Source: an uncultured Rhodospirillaceae bacterium (GTDB lineage: Bacteria > Pseudomonadota > Alphaproteobacteria > Rhodospirillales > Magnetospirillaceae). Taken from it: DNA of 58,546 bases. Where the stretch lies: assembly GCA_903901915.1 (NCBI GenBank), contig CAIUSV010000027.1:1-58546 (forward strand), read 5' to 3'. Within the stretch, counting starts at the first letter, position 1. Each line of letters starts with the position of its first letter. Below are positions 21,540-30,547 of this stretch, in pieces. The notes under the pieces were generated by a model. It saw nothing but the letters and a program-made list of their open reading frames with translations, was not told the DNA's origin and ran no database searches. Position numbers and translations under genes: made by a program.

Positions 21540-21899
21540 ATGAGCATCAAGATCGAAGGTTTCGAGAAGTTCGTCGCCATCGGCAAGGAAAACGCCGACG
21601 CTTTCGCCAAGAGCGGCGCCGCCACCGTCAAGGCGTTCGAGGAGATCGCCAAGGCCCAGCAGGCCGTGGTCGCGAAGAATGTCGAGAAGGCCGATGCCGC
21701 CGTCAAGGCGCTGTTCGCCGTGAAGAGCCCGGCCGAGCTGGCCGACCTGCAGGGCAAGCTGGCCCGCGAGTCGATCGAGACCGCCATCGCCGACGGCCGC
21801 AAGCTGGCCGAGCTGGCCACGTCCGCCCTCACCGCCGCCGTCGAGCCCATCAACGCCCGTTTCGCGGCGTTGCAGGCCCTGACCAAGGTGGCTGCCTAA
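21540..21899 (+). CDS. phaP: Phasin (polyhydroxyalkanoate granule-associated protein)
   Basis: A 119-residue all-helical protein, rich in Ala, Lys and Glu, with the phasin-2 pattern: FEKFVAIGKENADAFAKSG, AKAQQAVVAKNVEKADA, and LFAVKSPAELADLQGKLARE. Phasins coat polyhydroxybutyrate granules and control their size. The ATG at 21540 is chosen because it directly precedes the family N-terminus and follows AGAAAGGG; longer in-frame forms run through the promoter. The gene is monocistronic, between the operator-rich promoter and a terminator. Acetoacetyl-CoA synthetase (52603-54555) belongs to the same storage metabolism. Confidence 0.9.
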   Translation: MSIKIEGFEKFVAIGKENADAFAKSGAATVKAFEEIAKAQQAVVAKNVEKADAAVKALFAVKSPAELADLQGKLARESIETAIADGRKLAELATSALTAAVEPINARFAALQALTKVAA

Positions 21900-22027
21900 G
21901 CATCGGACCGGGCCGACGGAGGCTCCTCCCTCCTCCCTCTCCCACCGATTGCCCACCGCCGCCGCGACTTCGGCACCCGGGGCTCTCCCCCCCTTCCCGC
22001 TGTTCCGGGTGCCTTGCGACGACGGAC

Positions 22028-22061
22028 GGAACCCCGGCCAACCTCCCTTGGCCGGGGTTCC
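22028..22061 (+). terminator. Intrinsic terminator after the phasin gene
   Basis: A perfect 14-base stem (GGAACCCCGGCCAA at 22028-22041, complement at 22048-22061) with loop CCTCCC, followed by CCCTATTTTG. It lies about 130 bases after the phasin stop. Confidence 0.8.
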
Positions 22062-22145
22062 CCTATTTTGGGGGGCTTATCGCCCGCGATCGCTTGACCC
22101 CGGCGCCGCACCGCCTCTACCTTGACGGGGTGGAGGAGATCGACG

Positions 22146-22991
<846 letters not shown>

Positions 22992-22998
22992 GCGGGCC

Positions 22999-23394
22999 AT
23001 GGCGCACCTGATGAAATGGACCGACGCCATGAGCGTCGGCGTCGAAACCCTCGACGAAGACCACAGGCAATTGATCCATCTCATCAACAATCTGGCCTAT
23101 GCCGACGCCGACTTCGCCGAGGTGTTCAACCGGCTGCTGGACTACATCACCAGCCACTTCGAGCGGGAGGAGGCCCATCTGGAGGCGCTCGGCTATCCCG
23201 GCATCGACAGTCACCGTGCCCAGCACGACGCCTTCGCCGACCGGGTGGGCGAAATGCTACGCCATTACCGCGAAAGCGGGTTCGACACCACCGACGGTCA
23301 GGTCAGTGACTTCCTGTGGACCTGGCTTAAAAGCCACATCCTGATCGAAGACATGAAATACGCCATCTGGGCCAGAGCCCGTCAGGCCTCGTAG
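22999..23394 (+). CDS. Bacteriohemerythrin
   Basis: 131 residues of the hemerythrin family, binding O2 at a di-iron site. The ligands are visible in order: DEDHRQL (H22), then HFEREEAH, DSHRAQHDAF and, near the C-terminus, KSHILIEDMKYA. The four-helix length is normal. It starts eight bases after the MoxR gene and its stop is six bases before the VWA gene, so the three are clearly one operon. A hemerythrin inside a MoxR-VWA pair is unusual and may link O2 or iron status to that complex. Confidence 0.92.
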   Translation: MAHLMKWTDAMSVGVETLDEDHRQLIHLINNLAYADADFAEVFNRLLDYITSHFEREEAHLEALGYPGIDSHRAQHDAFADRVGEMLRHYRESGFDTTDGQVSDFLWTWLKSHILIEDMKYAIWARARQAS

Positions 23395-23399
23395 CCATC

Positions 23400-24611
23400 A
23401 TGTTTCTCACCCTGTTCATCGAACTGCGCGACGCCAAGGTGCCGGTCACCCTGAAGGAGTACCTCACCCTGCTGGAGGCGCTGGCCGGGGGGGTCGCCGA
23501 GCTGTCGGCCGAAACCTTCTACTATCTCGCCCGTTCGTGCCTGGTGAAGGACGAACGCAACCTGGACAAGTTCGACCGGGTGTTCGGGCGGGTGTTCAAC
23601 GGCATCATCGGCGAAAACGACGCCCTGACCGAGGCGCTCAAGGCAGCCATTCCCGAGGAATGGCTGCGCAAGCTGGCGGAAAAACTGCTGACTCCCGAGG
23701 AAATGGCCCAGGTCCAGTCGCTGGGCGGCTTCGAGAAATTGATGGAGACGCTGCGCAAGCGGCTGGAGGAACAGAACGAACGCCACCAGGGCGGCTCGAA
23801 GTGGATCGGGACCGCCGGCACCTCGCCGTTCGGCGCCTATGGCTACAATCCCGAGGGCGTGCGCATCGGTCAGGCCGAATCCCGCCACCGCCGCGCCGTC
23901 AAGGTATGGGACGAGCGCGCCTACAAGAACCTGGATGACGGCATCGAACTTGGCACCCGCAACTTCCGGATCGCGTTGCGCCGCCTGCGCCGTTTCGCCC
24001 GCGAGGGCGCCGCCACCGAACTGGACCTGCCCGGCACCATCCGCTCCACCGCCCGCTCCGGCGGCATGCTCGATCTCCAGATGGTGCCCGAGCGCCACAA
24101 CAAGGTGAAGGTGCTGCTGCTGCTCGATGCCGGCGGCTCCATGGACGAGCATGTCCGCACCTGCGAGGAGCTGTTCTCGGCGGTTCGTTCCGAGTTCAAG
24201 CATCTCGAGCATTTCTACTTCCACAACTGCCCCTATTCCGGCCTGTGGAAGGACAACCGCCGCCGCCACCAGGAGGTTACCAGCACCTGGGACGTCATCC
24301 GCACCTATCCCGCCGACTGGAAACTGATCATCGTCGGCGACGCCGCCATGAGCCCCTACGAGATCACCACCCCCGGCGGCGCCGTCGAGGAATGGAACGA
24401 AGAGGCCGGCGCGGTGTGGATGCAACGCCTGACCGAGCAATGGCCCAGCGCGGCCTGGCTCAACCCGGCGCCGCAATCGCGCTGGCAGTGGACCCACTCC
24501 ACCGGCATCATGGCCCAGTTGATGGCCGGGCGGATGTATCCGCTGACCCTGGAGGGTCTCGACAGCGCCATGCGCCAGCTCAACCGCTCCAGCGCCACGG
24601 TCAAGGCGTAG
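23400..24611 (+). CDS. VWA domain protein, CoxE-like
   Basis: 403 residues. An N-terminal helical half (residues 1-210) is followed by a von Willebrand A domain whose MIDAS-like motif is LLLLDAGGSMDEHV, the D-x-G-G-S form usual in this subfamily. Later blocks include FYFHNCPYSGLW and IIVGDAAMSPYEIT. CoxE-like proteins pair with MoxR ATPases and help metal insertion or maturation of a target enzyme; the target is not encoded here. The gene starts six bases after the hemerythrin stop. Confidence 0.9.
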   Translation: MFLTLFIELRDAKVPVTLKEYLTLLEALAGGVAELSAETFYYLARSCLVKDERNLDKFDRVFGRVFNGIIGENDALTEALKAAIPEEWLRKLAEKLLTPEEMAQVQSLGGFEKLMETLRKRLEEQNERHQGGSKWIGTAGTSPFGAYGYNPEGVRIGQAESRHRRAVKVWDERAYKNLDDGIELGTRNFRIALRRLRRFAREGAATELDLPGTIRSTARSGGMLDLQMVPERHNKVKVLLLLDAGGSMDEHVRTCEELFSAVRSEFKHLEHFYFHNCPYSGLWKDNRRRHQEVTSTWDVIRTYPADWKLIIVGDAAMSPYEITTPGGAVEEWNEEAGAVWMQRLTEQWPSAAWLNPAPQSRWQWTHSTGIMAQLMAGRMYPLTLEGLDSAMRQLNRSSATVKA

Positions 24612-24708
24612 CCGGGCCAAGCGATCGCCATGAAGCTTGGCCGCCGAGCGCCGACGTGGCAAAGTGCGGCTCCTGGCGGAAGCGACAGACCGTGGAAGCG
24701 AGAAGCCA

Positions 24709-25233
24709 ATGATCCGCGACGTACTCCCCCCCGAATCGGCTTTTTCCCGGGCGGTGTATACCGAGATCCGCCCCGCCATCCCCCGGTCCCAATGGCCGAG
24801 TGACGCGGTGCGCGCCACCTTCGTGGTGGCGCCCGACGGCCTGTCGATGGAGGCGGTTTTCGACGACCTGCCGCCCGCCGCCGCCGCCGCCGCCGCCCAG
24901 GTGGTGCACCGGGCCGGGGTGGATCTGGTGCTGAAATCCCCGACGGCCTATTACGCCGCCGTGGTGGTCCGCATCCGCCGCTGGCGCGACACCTTCCTTT
25001 ACGCCCTGGTGCCGGTGATGTTCGCCATCCCGCTGATGGCCGCGCTGGGGGATAGCGCCATGCGGCTCTGCATCGCGCTGTTCGCCGTCAATGTCTTGGC
25101 CCTGCTGGCCTCCCACGCCTGGCTGTTGCAGGGCCGCAGCCGAATGCGCGAGCAACGCTTCGTCGCCCAGATTCCCACTCCCGGCCTTCGCATCCGAGTA
25201 CCCCAGGGCACCCCCCGCCACCCGCAGGGTTAG
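24709..25233 (+). CDS. Hypothetical membrane protein with two C-terminal transmembrane segments
   Basis: About 174 residues from ATG 24709. It opens with MIRDVLPPESAFSRAVYTEIRP, has an Ala-rich loop (LPPAAAAAAAQVVHRAG), and two membrane helices near residues 95-115 and 120-140 (TFLYALVPVMFAIPLMAALG and LCIALFAVNVLALLASHAW). It ends in a basic tail. I do not recognise the family. The start is preferred over ATG 24637 because the residues upstream look like noncoding sequence and the purine-rich stretch GGAAGCGAGAAG precedes 24709. It ends two bases from the convergent binding-protein gene. Confidence 0.65.
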   Translation: MIRDVLPPESAFSRAVYTEIRPAIPRSQWPSDAVRATFVVAPDGLSMEAVFDDLPPAAAAAAAQVVHRAGVDLVLKSPTAYYAAVVVRIRRWRDTFLYALVPVMFAIPLMAALGDSAMRLCIALFAVNVLALLASHAWLLQGRSRMREQRFVAQIPTPGLRIRVPQGTPRHPQG

Positions 25234-25235
25234 AA

Positions 25236-26324
25236 TCACCGCACGCCGTGGCCGCGTGGCATCGCCTTGGCGGAGGCCCGCAGTTTGGCCCGATCCCACG
25301 TCTGGTCGTGCAGGTGCTGGACCACGCCGCCGCACGAGACGAAAAAGCCGACCTTGGCAGGCCACGGCGCCACCAGTTCCGGCGACCCCAGCACCTGCGG
25401 CAGCATATGGGCCTCGCTGCCACGGATCATGTTGGCGTAGCCATTGAAGTTGGATTCCAGCGCCGCGTTTTCGGGCTTAAGCAGGAAAGCGAGAAATTTG
25501 AGCGCATTCGCCCGGTTGGGCGGATTACGCGGCACCGCCGCGACGTCGGTCCACACCAGATTGCCCTCGCGCGGATAAGCGTAGGCCAGTTCGGGGCGGA
25601 TTTCCCGAGCATGCAAGGCGTCGCCGTTCCAGGCCACCCCCAGTACGATTCCGGGTGAAATCAGGGCCTCGACCACATGATCGGGTGCCACCAGTCGGGC
25701 GGTGGCCAGCAATCGCGCCAGCACCTGCGCCGCCTTCTCCAGCCTCGCCGAATCGGTGGCGCAACGCGGCTCGCCGAGATAGAGCAGCGCCAGCCTCACC
25801 ATGTCCGAGTCATCCTTGATGGCGATCCGGTCGGCGATATCGGGCGGTGGATCGAACAGCAGCCGCAGGGTGTCGATATCCCCCCGGTGAAGCGAGGTGT
25901 CGACGGCAAAAGCCGTGGTCCCCCATTGGTGTGGAATGGTGTATTCGTTGCGCGGATCGAAAGACCGTGACCGCCAGGGGTCCTCGACGTTCCAGAAGCC
26001 GGGCAGACGGTCGGCCAGTATCCGCTCCAGCAGGCCGCGATCGATCAGTTCCGCCACATGATGGTCGGGAAGAAAGGCGATATCGAACCCCGACGACACC
26101 TCGGCCAGCCGCGCGACGACATCGCCGTGCTCGCCGGTTTCGGTCAAGGACACGGCGATTCCGCTCTCGTGCTCGAATTTGCGCAGCATCTCGGGCGAAA
26201 CCGCCGAATGCGCGGCGAGCACATTGAGGCCGCCGGCCACCACCGCCCGACCACCGCCAACCGCCAGCACCAGCGCCAGCGCCACCAGCCACGGACCAGA
26301 ACGGAACCGGCGGCCCAGGATCAC
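25236..26324 (-). CDS. Orphan extracellular solute-binding protein (PotD/PotF-like)
   Basis: 362 residues with an N-terminal signal sequence (about 1-30, ending near VVAGG) and a periplasmic binding-protein fold resembling spermidine/putrescine binders: LNVLAAHSAVSPEMLRKFEH, GFDIAFLPDHHVAELIDRGL, PHQWGTTAFAVDTSL, VPRNPPNRANALKFLAFLL. The usual permease and ATPase genes are absent, so it may serve a sensor or an ABC system elsewhere. The GTG start at 26324 overlaps the stop of the upstream zincin gene (GTGA). Confidence 0.85.
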   Translation of the reverse strand: MILGRRFRSGPWLVALALVLAVGGGRAVVAGGLNVLAAHSAVSPEMLRKFEHESGIAVSLTETGEHGDVVARLAEVSSGFDIAFLPDHHVAELIDRGLLERILADRLPGFWNVEDPWRSRSFDPRNEYTIPHQWGTTAFAVDTSLHRGDIDTLRLLFDPPPDIADRIAIKDDSDMVRLALLYLGEPRCATDSARLEKAAQVLARLLATARLVAPDHVVEALISPGIVLGVAWNGDALHAREIRPELAYAYPREGNLVWTDVAAVPRNPPNRANALKFLAFLLKPENAALESNFNGYANMIRGSEAHMLPQVLGSPELVAPWPAKVGFFVSCGGVVQHLHDQTWDRAKLRASAKAMPRGHGVR

Positions 26325-26728
26325 GCCTCGTCCTCGATTCGCTGCATGTCGTCATCGGACAAGCCGAAATGATGGCCGATCTCGTGGATAAGAACATGCC
26401 GGACCAGCGACGACAGATCCTCGCCGGTTTCACACCAGTAGTCGAGGATCGGCCGCCGATAGAGCAAGATCATATCCACCGACGACGGCACCCCGCCAAA
26501 GGCATGAATATCCATCGCCGATCCGCGATAAAGGCCAAGCAGGTCGAACGGACTTTCCAGCTCCATTTCCTGTTCGACCTCTTCGTCGGGAAAGTCCTCG
26601 ACGCGGATCACCACGTCGGCGGCATAGCGGCGCAGTTCCTCGGGAATGTCGGCATAGGCCGCGGCGGCGATGGTTTCCAGGTCGGCCGTCGTCGGCGGAA
26701 CGCTGTGATGGGGAATCAATCTGCTCAT
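26321..26728 (-). CDS. Zincin-like metallopeptidase family protein
   Basis: 135 residues, small cytosolic family with the zinc motif HEIGHHFGLSD (H115 and H119) near the C-terminus, preceded by RRPILDYWCETGEDLSSLVRH. The N-terminal half is acidic (DEEVEQEMELE). The family is widespread in alphaproteobacteria and is annotated as possible metallopeptidase; the substrate is unknown. The start is an ATG with no nearby competing start. It is translationally coupled by GTGA to the solute-binding protein, although the link in function is unclear. Confidence 0.88.
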   Translation of the reverse strand: MSRLIPHHSVPPTTADLETIAAAAYADIPEELRRYAADVVIRVEDFPDEEVEQEMELESPFDLLGLYRGSAMDIHAFGGVPSSVDMILLYRRPILDYWCETGEDLSSLVRHVLIHEIGHHFGLSDDDMQRIEDEA

Positions 26729-26810
26729 GACTTAAATCTAGCCGGTCCTTGATGGAGTCGCCAGGGGCACCCATTAGATACAGGATGGACCTTACCGCGA
26801 GGAACCCCCC

Positions 26811-27104
26811 ATGGCCGCAAAGCTCTCCGCCGAGGCTCGCGCCGCCGCCCTGACCGGATTACCGGGTTGGAGCGGGTGCGAAGACCGCGACGCCATCTCG
26901 AAAACCTTCGTCATGCACGATTTCGTCGAAGCCTTCGGCCTCATGACCAGGGTGGCCCTGATCGCCGAACGAATGGGCCATCATCCGGACTGGCGCAATG
27001 TCTGGAACCGGGTCGAGGTGACGTTGACCACCCATGACTCCGGCGGAGTCACGGACAACGACATCCGCCTGGCCCGCGCCATCGAGGACACGGTCAGCGG
27101 CTGA
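26811..27104 (+). CDS. phhB: 4a-hydroxytetrahydrobiopterin dehydratase (pterin-4-alpha-carbinolamine dehydratase)
   Basis: A 97-residue small protein with the family blocks [26 protein letters not shown], then [33 protein letters not shown]. These contain the histidines HHPDW and the THD motif of the active site. It recycles the pterin cofactor of aromatic amino acid hydroxylases. No phenylalanine hydroxylase gene is seen in this window. The ATG is directly preceded by GGAACCCCCC. Confidence 0.93.
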   Translation: MAAKLSAEARAAALTGLPGWSGCEDRDAISKTFVMHDFVEAFGLMTRVALIAERMGHHPDWRNVWNRVEVTLTTHDSGGVTDNDIRLARAIEDTVSG

Positions 27105-27135
27105 ACCAACCCGCGATATCCCGAAAGGCCACCGC

Positions 27136-27366
27136 CTAGGCGGTGATGTCGAGCACCTGACCGATGCCGGTCCTGGCGGCATCGGCCGCCTGGGCGGCGG
27201 CAGCCTGGGCGGGTTGCTGCGCCTGGACCGCCTGCGCGATCACCGGCGCCATCACCTGGGCGGCCTGCTCTTCCTGTTTGACGGCGGTAACGGGGCCTTG
27301 CAAGCTGGCCTGGGCTCGCTGCAAGTACTGCGACGAATTGGCGACGCCGGCGGATGACACGTCCAT
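27136..27366 (-). CDS. Small putative motility-associated protein (YjfB-like)
   Basis: A 76-residue Gln/Ala-rich protein: MDVSSAGVANSSQYLQRAQ then VKQEEQAAQVMAPVIAQAV and a QPAQAAAAQ tail. The N-terminus and size resemble the YjfB family of small proteins found near motility genes, but the match is by pattern only. It is a single gene between the convergent pterin dehydratase and a lipoprotein-like gene. Confidence 0.55.
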   Translation of the reverse strand: MDVSSAGVANSSQYLQRAQASLQGPVTAVKQEEQAAQVMAPVIAQAVQAQQPAQAAAAQAADAARTGIGQVLDITA

Positions 27367-27458
27367 GGTCCTGCCCTTCTGGCTGAACGTTGAGGCGAAT
27401 ACGTTAACCTATTCTTTACGAAAAGTCACGTTTTCCGTGCGCCCCAACCTTGGGCAGC

Positions 27459-27989
27459 TCACACCGGCTCCCCCATCAACTCGCGCATGGCCTGGGCCAG
27501 CAGCAGGCGGAAACGCCGATCGCCAGGGCCATCGACCCGCGCCACCCAGCCGCGCACCGACGACAGCGGGGTCTCGCCATCGCAGAATGCCGCCATCAGG
27601 TCGATCCGGCCGCCGGTTCCACCAGCGGCATCGGGAATTCGCCCGGCGCACAGATCACCGACATCGAGGCCGGCCGGTGCCCCCAGCATCACCACCACCC
27701 GAAACGCCGGCCGGGGGGCCTCGTCCCGCCGGATGGTCATGACGTGGGGCCGCGCCGGAATGGCGCCGCTCATGGCCTCGGCCACGGTACGGGCCACCTC
27801 GCCCGCGCCGACGCCAAAAGGATCACCGTGAACATCGAGCAGCAAAGGCCCGGACGCGGTGGCATGGACGAACGAACTCCAGGCGGCGGCGCTGCGATAA
27901 CCGCCCGCCACGGTAGAGGGGCCGTCGCCGCATCCGCCGGCCAGCGCGGCCAGCGCCGCGGCGCCCATCACGAGAAGTCGCTTGATCAT
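27459..27989 (-). CDS. Hypothetical secreted or lipid-anchored protein
   Basis: About 176 residues from ATG 27989. A signal sequence MIKRLLVMGAAALAALAGG is followed by a cysteine (LAGGC), a weak lipobox. The mature part contains FVHATASGPLLLDVHGDPFG, VMTIRRDEAPRPAFRVVVMLG and a C-terminal LAQAMRELMGEPV helix. I do not recognise the family; similar proteins of this layout bind or scaffold in the periplasm. The upstream ATG at 28019 would put basic residues before the signal, so 27989 is preferred. Confidence 0.7.
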   Translation of the reverse strand: MIKRLLVMGAAALAALAGGCGDGPSTVAGGYRSAAAWSSFVHATASGPLLLDVHGDPFGVGAGEVARTVAEAMSGAIPARPHVMTIRRDEAPRPAFRVVVMLGAPAGLDVGDLCAGRIPDAAGGTGGRIDLMAAFCDGETPLSSVRGWVARVDGPGDRRFRLLLAQAMRELMGEPV

Positions 27990-28041
27990 GCCGACATGGT
28001 GGCGCGATGCGGCGGACAACGCAAGACCGGGTCATGGGCCA

Positions 28042-28070
28042 CACGGCAATCGCATATGGCGATTGCCGTG
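28042..28070 (-). terminator. Hairpin at the 3' end of the accessory gene pair
   Basis: CACGGCAATCGC at 28042-28053 and its exact complement at 28059-28070 form a perfect 12-base stem with five-base loop ATATG. It lies 37 bases downstream of the 480-residue gene's stop on the minus strand. No T-run follows, so it could be a terminator without a strong U-tract, an mRNA-end hairpin, or the scar of an insertion. Confidence 0.5.
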
Positions 28071-28106
28071 GTTCATTGCACCGCCACCGCTATCAGGCCG
28101 ACCACC

Positions 28107-29549
28107 CTATCCCTTTCGTTTCCCGAACATTTCGAGAAATTGTCGCACCCCATCGGCCCCCCCCAATTCCTCCTCGCTCACGGGGCGCCGCCCGGTGCCA
28201 TCATTAAGTCCCGGCGCAATTTTTAATCCGTTGATGAATTTTGTACCAACGTCCTCGTCAAGCGCCACGCCGACAAAGCCGATACGCTGACTGCCTTTCT
28301 CCGAGGCCTGCCTGAGGGCAGGAAGCGAGGCCAGGGCGGATTTCTCGGTAAGGGCGGTGTGAAGCGCCTGATTCAAGCGCGTTTTCAACTTGTCTTTCGC
28401 CTCGGCATTGCTCAATCGGGCAATTCCCGTCGTCGTTCTTGCGACCTTGTCGCCGACATTCCCCGCAAAGGTCAGGAACGAGTCGATGTAATATCTGGAT
28501 CTGCGCCACATATAGGAACGAAACGGCATTTCCTTGAGAAATATATCGGCCGACCTCGGATCGAACCATACTTCGTCAAAAGAAGACGTATTTTCATCAA
28601 GGGACTCAAGAACAAGTCCCGCCGTCCAGCTATAATATGCGCCCTCTGTAAGGAGAATGCGCTTAACATTCCTGAAGAACTCATCTTCAGGAAACGCCTC
28701 TTTAAATATATTTGATATTGACGTAACAGTTTGGTTGTGCCTGCACCTCACATATTGATGCAGCAAACTTGCCATTTCAATTAAATCTGCGTTTTCAACA
28801 GTTCCGTATATATCTGAAAACCCCTTCTGGCGAGAGAACCCAACAATATTGGCCGGAGTTGAATTTGGGCGGATTTCGCCGGTCTGCTCAATTCCACTCC
28901 CCGCATCCTTCAGAAGAAGGTTCCATGGGTTTGGGAAGGTGCGGAAATGACTTAGATCGACCTTCCCTTCAAAATATGAAACACAGCTCGGGCAGAAGCA
29001 GGTCATCTCGATGCGATCATCGCTGGCACCCATCGGCCAGAGATCGACCGTATCCATGACAACGCCGACAAGTTTTCCCGTCGTCTCACTGGTTGCTTTG
29101 TGTGCCTCGATGATGGCGGTTCCAAGAATATATCCCAGCAATTCCTGGCTTGCCGTATTTCCGATGCAAATAGATGCCGAGCCATCGCCAACTATATCAA
29201 CAATATGAAGCGTATCCGTTCGGCAAATATGAACGGTAGGATCAAGCATGAGATAGATATTTATGCCAAGAGATGAGAACTTTGCTATCGCATTGCTGAT
29301 ATCTACAATTTTTCCATTATCTTTTGCGTATGATGACATTGGGATATCAACATCATCCGTCTTGAATAAAAGCCCGTCCGGAGCGATAACGGGGAGAACC
29401 ACTCCAGCCAGAGAACATCCCCAAGTTCTTTCAAACGATTCCTTCAGTTCTTCGGGGGTCTGGTCGCGGAGCATGGCCATGTGCGGGATGTCGAGCACCC
29501 CCTCTCCAGCCATTTTCACGCGCTCACGGAAGCGAAACGATTTCATCAT
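28107..29549 (-). CDS. Protein of unknown function in a low-G+C accessory gene pair
   Basis: 480 residues, soluble by appearance. Features: LINIYLMLD-like beta strands, DTVDLWPMGASDDRIEMT leading to a cysteine cluster C184-F-C-P-S-C189 (CFCPSC), then a long helical C-terminal half ending with the conserved-looking GADGVRQFLEMFGKRKG. The beta strands and a CxCxxC before a helix would fit a TIM-barrel-like or metal-binding core, but I cannot name a family. Base composition is unlike the neighbours (60-base stretches near 28681 and 29281 count only about one third G+C). It overlaps the upstream membrane gene by ATGA. Confidence 0.7.
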   Translation of the reverse strand: MMKSFRFRERVKMAGEGVLDIPHMAMLRDQTPEELKESFERTWGCSLAGVVLPVIAPDGLLFKTDDVDIPMSSYAKDNGKIVDISNAIAKFSSLGINIYLMLDPTVHICRTDTLHIVDIVGDGSASICIGNTASQELLGYILGTAIIEAHKATSETTGKLVGVVMDTVDLWPMGASDDRIEMTCFCPSCVSYFEGKVDLSHFRTFPNPWNLLLKDAGSGIEQTGEIRPNSTPANIVGFSRQKGFSDIYGTVENADLIEMASLLHQYVRCRHNQTVTSISNIFKEAFPEDEFFRNVKRILLTEGAYYSWTAGLVLESLDENTSSFDEVWFDPRSADIFLKEMPFRSYMWRRSRYYIDSFLTFAGNVGDKVARTTTGIARLSNAEAKDKLKTRLNQALHTALTEKSALASLPALRQASEKGSQRIGFVGVALDEDVGTKFINGLKIAPGLNDGTGRRPVSEEELGGADGVRQFLEMFGKRKG

Positions 29550-30178
29550 CGAGCTCCTATTTGTTGACGCCCTAAATCAGTGATACGCCATCGCCCTGGA
29601 GATGTTTTTTGCACATACCCACTTTCCTCAAGACGATTGAAAAACGTTTCCGGGTTTATGCCTGAGTCATCAATACAAAGCATACGGAACACTTCATCGC
29701 CGTCTATTGGCGAATTGCCAATCGATTCGTTTGCGATGCGATTCAGAAGTTTCTTGCTGAGATCGCTTGCCGCATTCGAGATCGAGTCTCCAGGGCAAAG
29801 AAGAGCGGCTGATGCTTTGATATTCTCGATTTGGTTACGATTAGATCCGGGCTCAGGCTCACGACTTTCTGGCCCGCCCCCTGCCGGTTGCGCGGGGGCG
29901 TTCGCCCCCCGGGAACTGGTCGCTGCGCGTACGGAAAAGAACGAGAAAATAGCCGCAAAAAAAATCAGGGCAAACGCGAAAACTATAATAACAACACCAA
30001 CAACAATAATGATTTTTTTTAGTAATTGATCGTCACACAACATTACAAACGATATCAACAGGATACAAGCTGCAATAGAATAAATTGCAGACTGGATGGC
30101 CCTGTCCTTAGACTTTCGTAATTGTGCAATTACGCTACTCAAGACATGCCACGGCATGTTTTTCCAATCGTTTTCCAT
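29546..30178 (-). CDS. Membrane protein with C-terminal winged-helix-like domain, accessory pair
   Basis: 210 residues from ATG 30178 (purine-rich AGAGAG upstream). N-terminal cytosolic helix, then two membrane helices near 30-48 and 55-82 (IYSIAACILLISFVML and KIIIVVGVVIIVFAFALIFF), a Pro/Gly-rich linker around 95-115, and a C-terminal segment with a winged-helix look (INPETFFNRLEESGYVQK, then GRWRITDLGRQQI). Two membrane spans plus a DNA-binding-like domain is unusual and would suit a membrane-linked sensor. A longer ATG at 30328 is unlikely. It is followed by an overlapping gene (ATGA) of unknown function. Confidence 0.65.
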   Translation of the reverse strand: MENDWKNMPWHVLSSVIAQLRKSKDRAIQSAIYSIAACILLISFVMLCDDQLLKKIIIVVGVVIIVFAFALIFFAAIFSFFSVRAATSSRGANAPAQPAGGGPESREPEPGSNRNQIENIKASAALLCPGDSISNAASDLSKKLLNRIANESIGNSPIDGDEVFRMLCIDDSGINPETFFNRLEESGYVQKTSPGRWRITDLGRQQIGAR

Positions 30179-30547
30179 GTGAGCGCTCTCTGGGCGACGA
30201 CGGGAGCGATAATAGCCCGTACTCCGAAGAGTATGAGTTAGAACTTCTAATTTTAGATATATATAAATAGCAATAAAACACCTATTGCGAATGCATGGCT
30301 TGGCCACACCAGGCCAATTGGACGGCATCGGAATGGACCACGGTTCATTAGATGCGCCTCAAGCGCCGGCCTTCCCTGCCGGCCATGGCCGGCCCCGGCC
30401 TAGGAGCATCGGGCATGGTCGCGTCGCTCCATATGCGATTGCTCCGGCACAGGTCGATGCCATTGACAGTACTACCGTGATGGTGTCCCATTCGCCATTC
30501 AACTGCCGATCACCATACTCGGCAGGGCCTATCGCGTTGGAGGCGTC
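30179..30547. other. Intergenic region upstream of the accessory pair and of the M48 gene
   Basis: 369 bases without a supportable gene. Its left part is A+T-rich (near 30250-30290). It contains the palindrome TTAGAA-C-TTCTAA at 30238-30250 and the short inverted repeat TACTC-CGAA-GAGTA (30220-30233). On the plus side a TTGACA (30463-30468) upstream of the M48 gene could be a -35 element, but no good -10 is paired with it. Confidence 0.5.
30238..30250 (-). promoter_or_regulatory. Palindrome, candidate operator for the accessory pair
   Basis: TTAGAA at 30238-30243, one base, TTCTAA at 30245-30250: a perfect 6-1-6 inverted repeat 60 bases upstream of the minus-strand start at 30178, next to an A+T-rich stretch likely to hold the promoter. 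The regulator is unknown. Confidence 0.35.
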
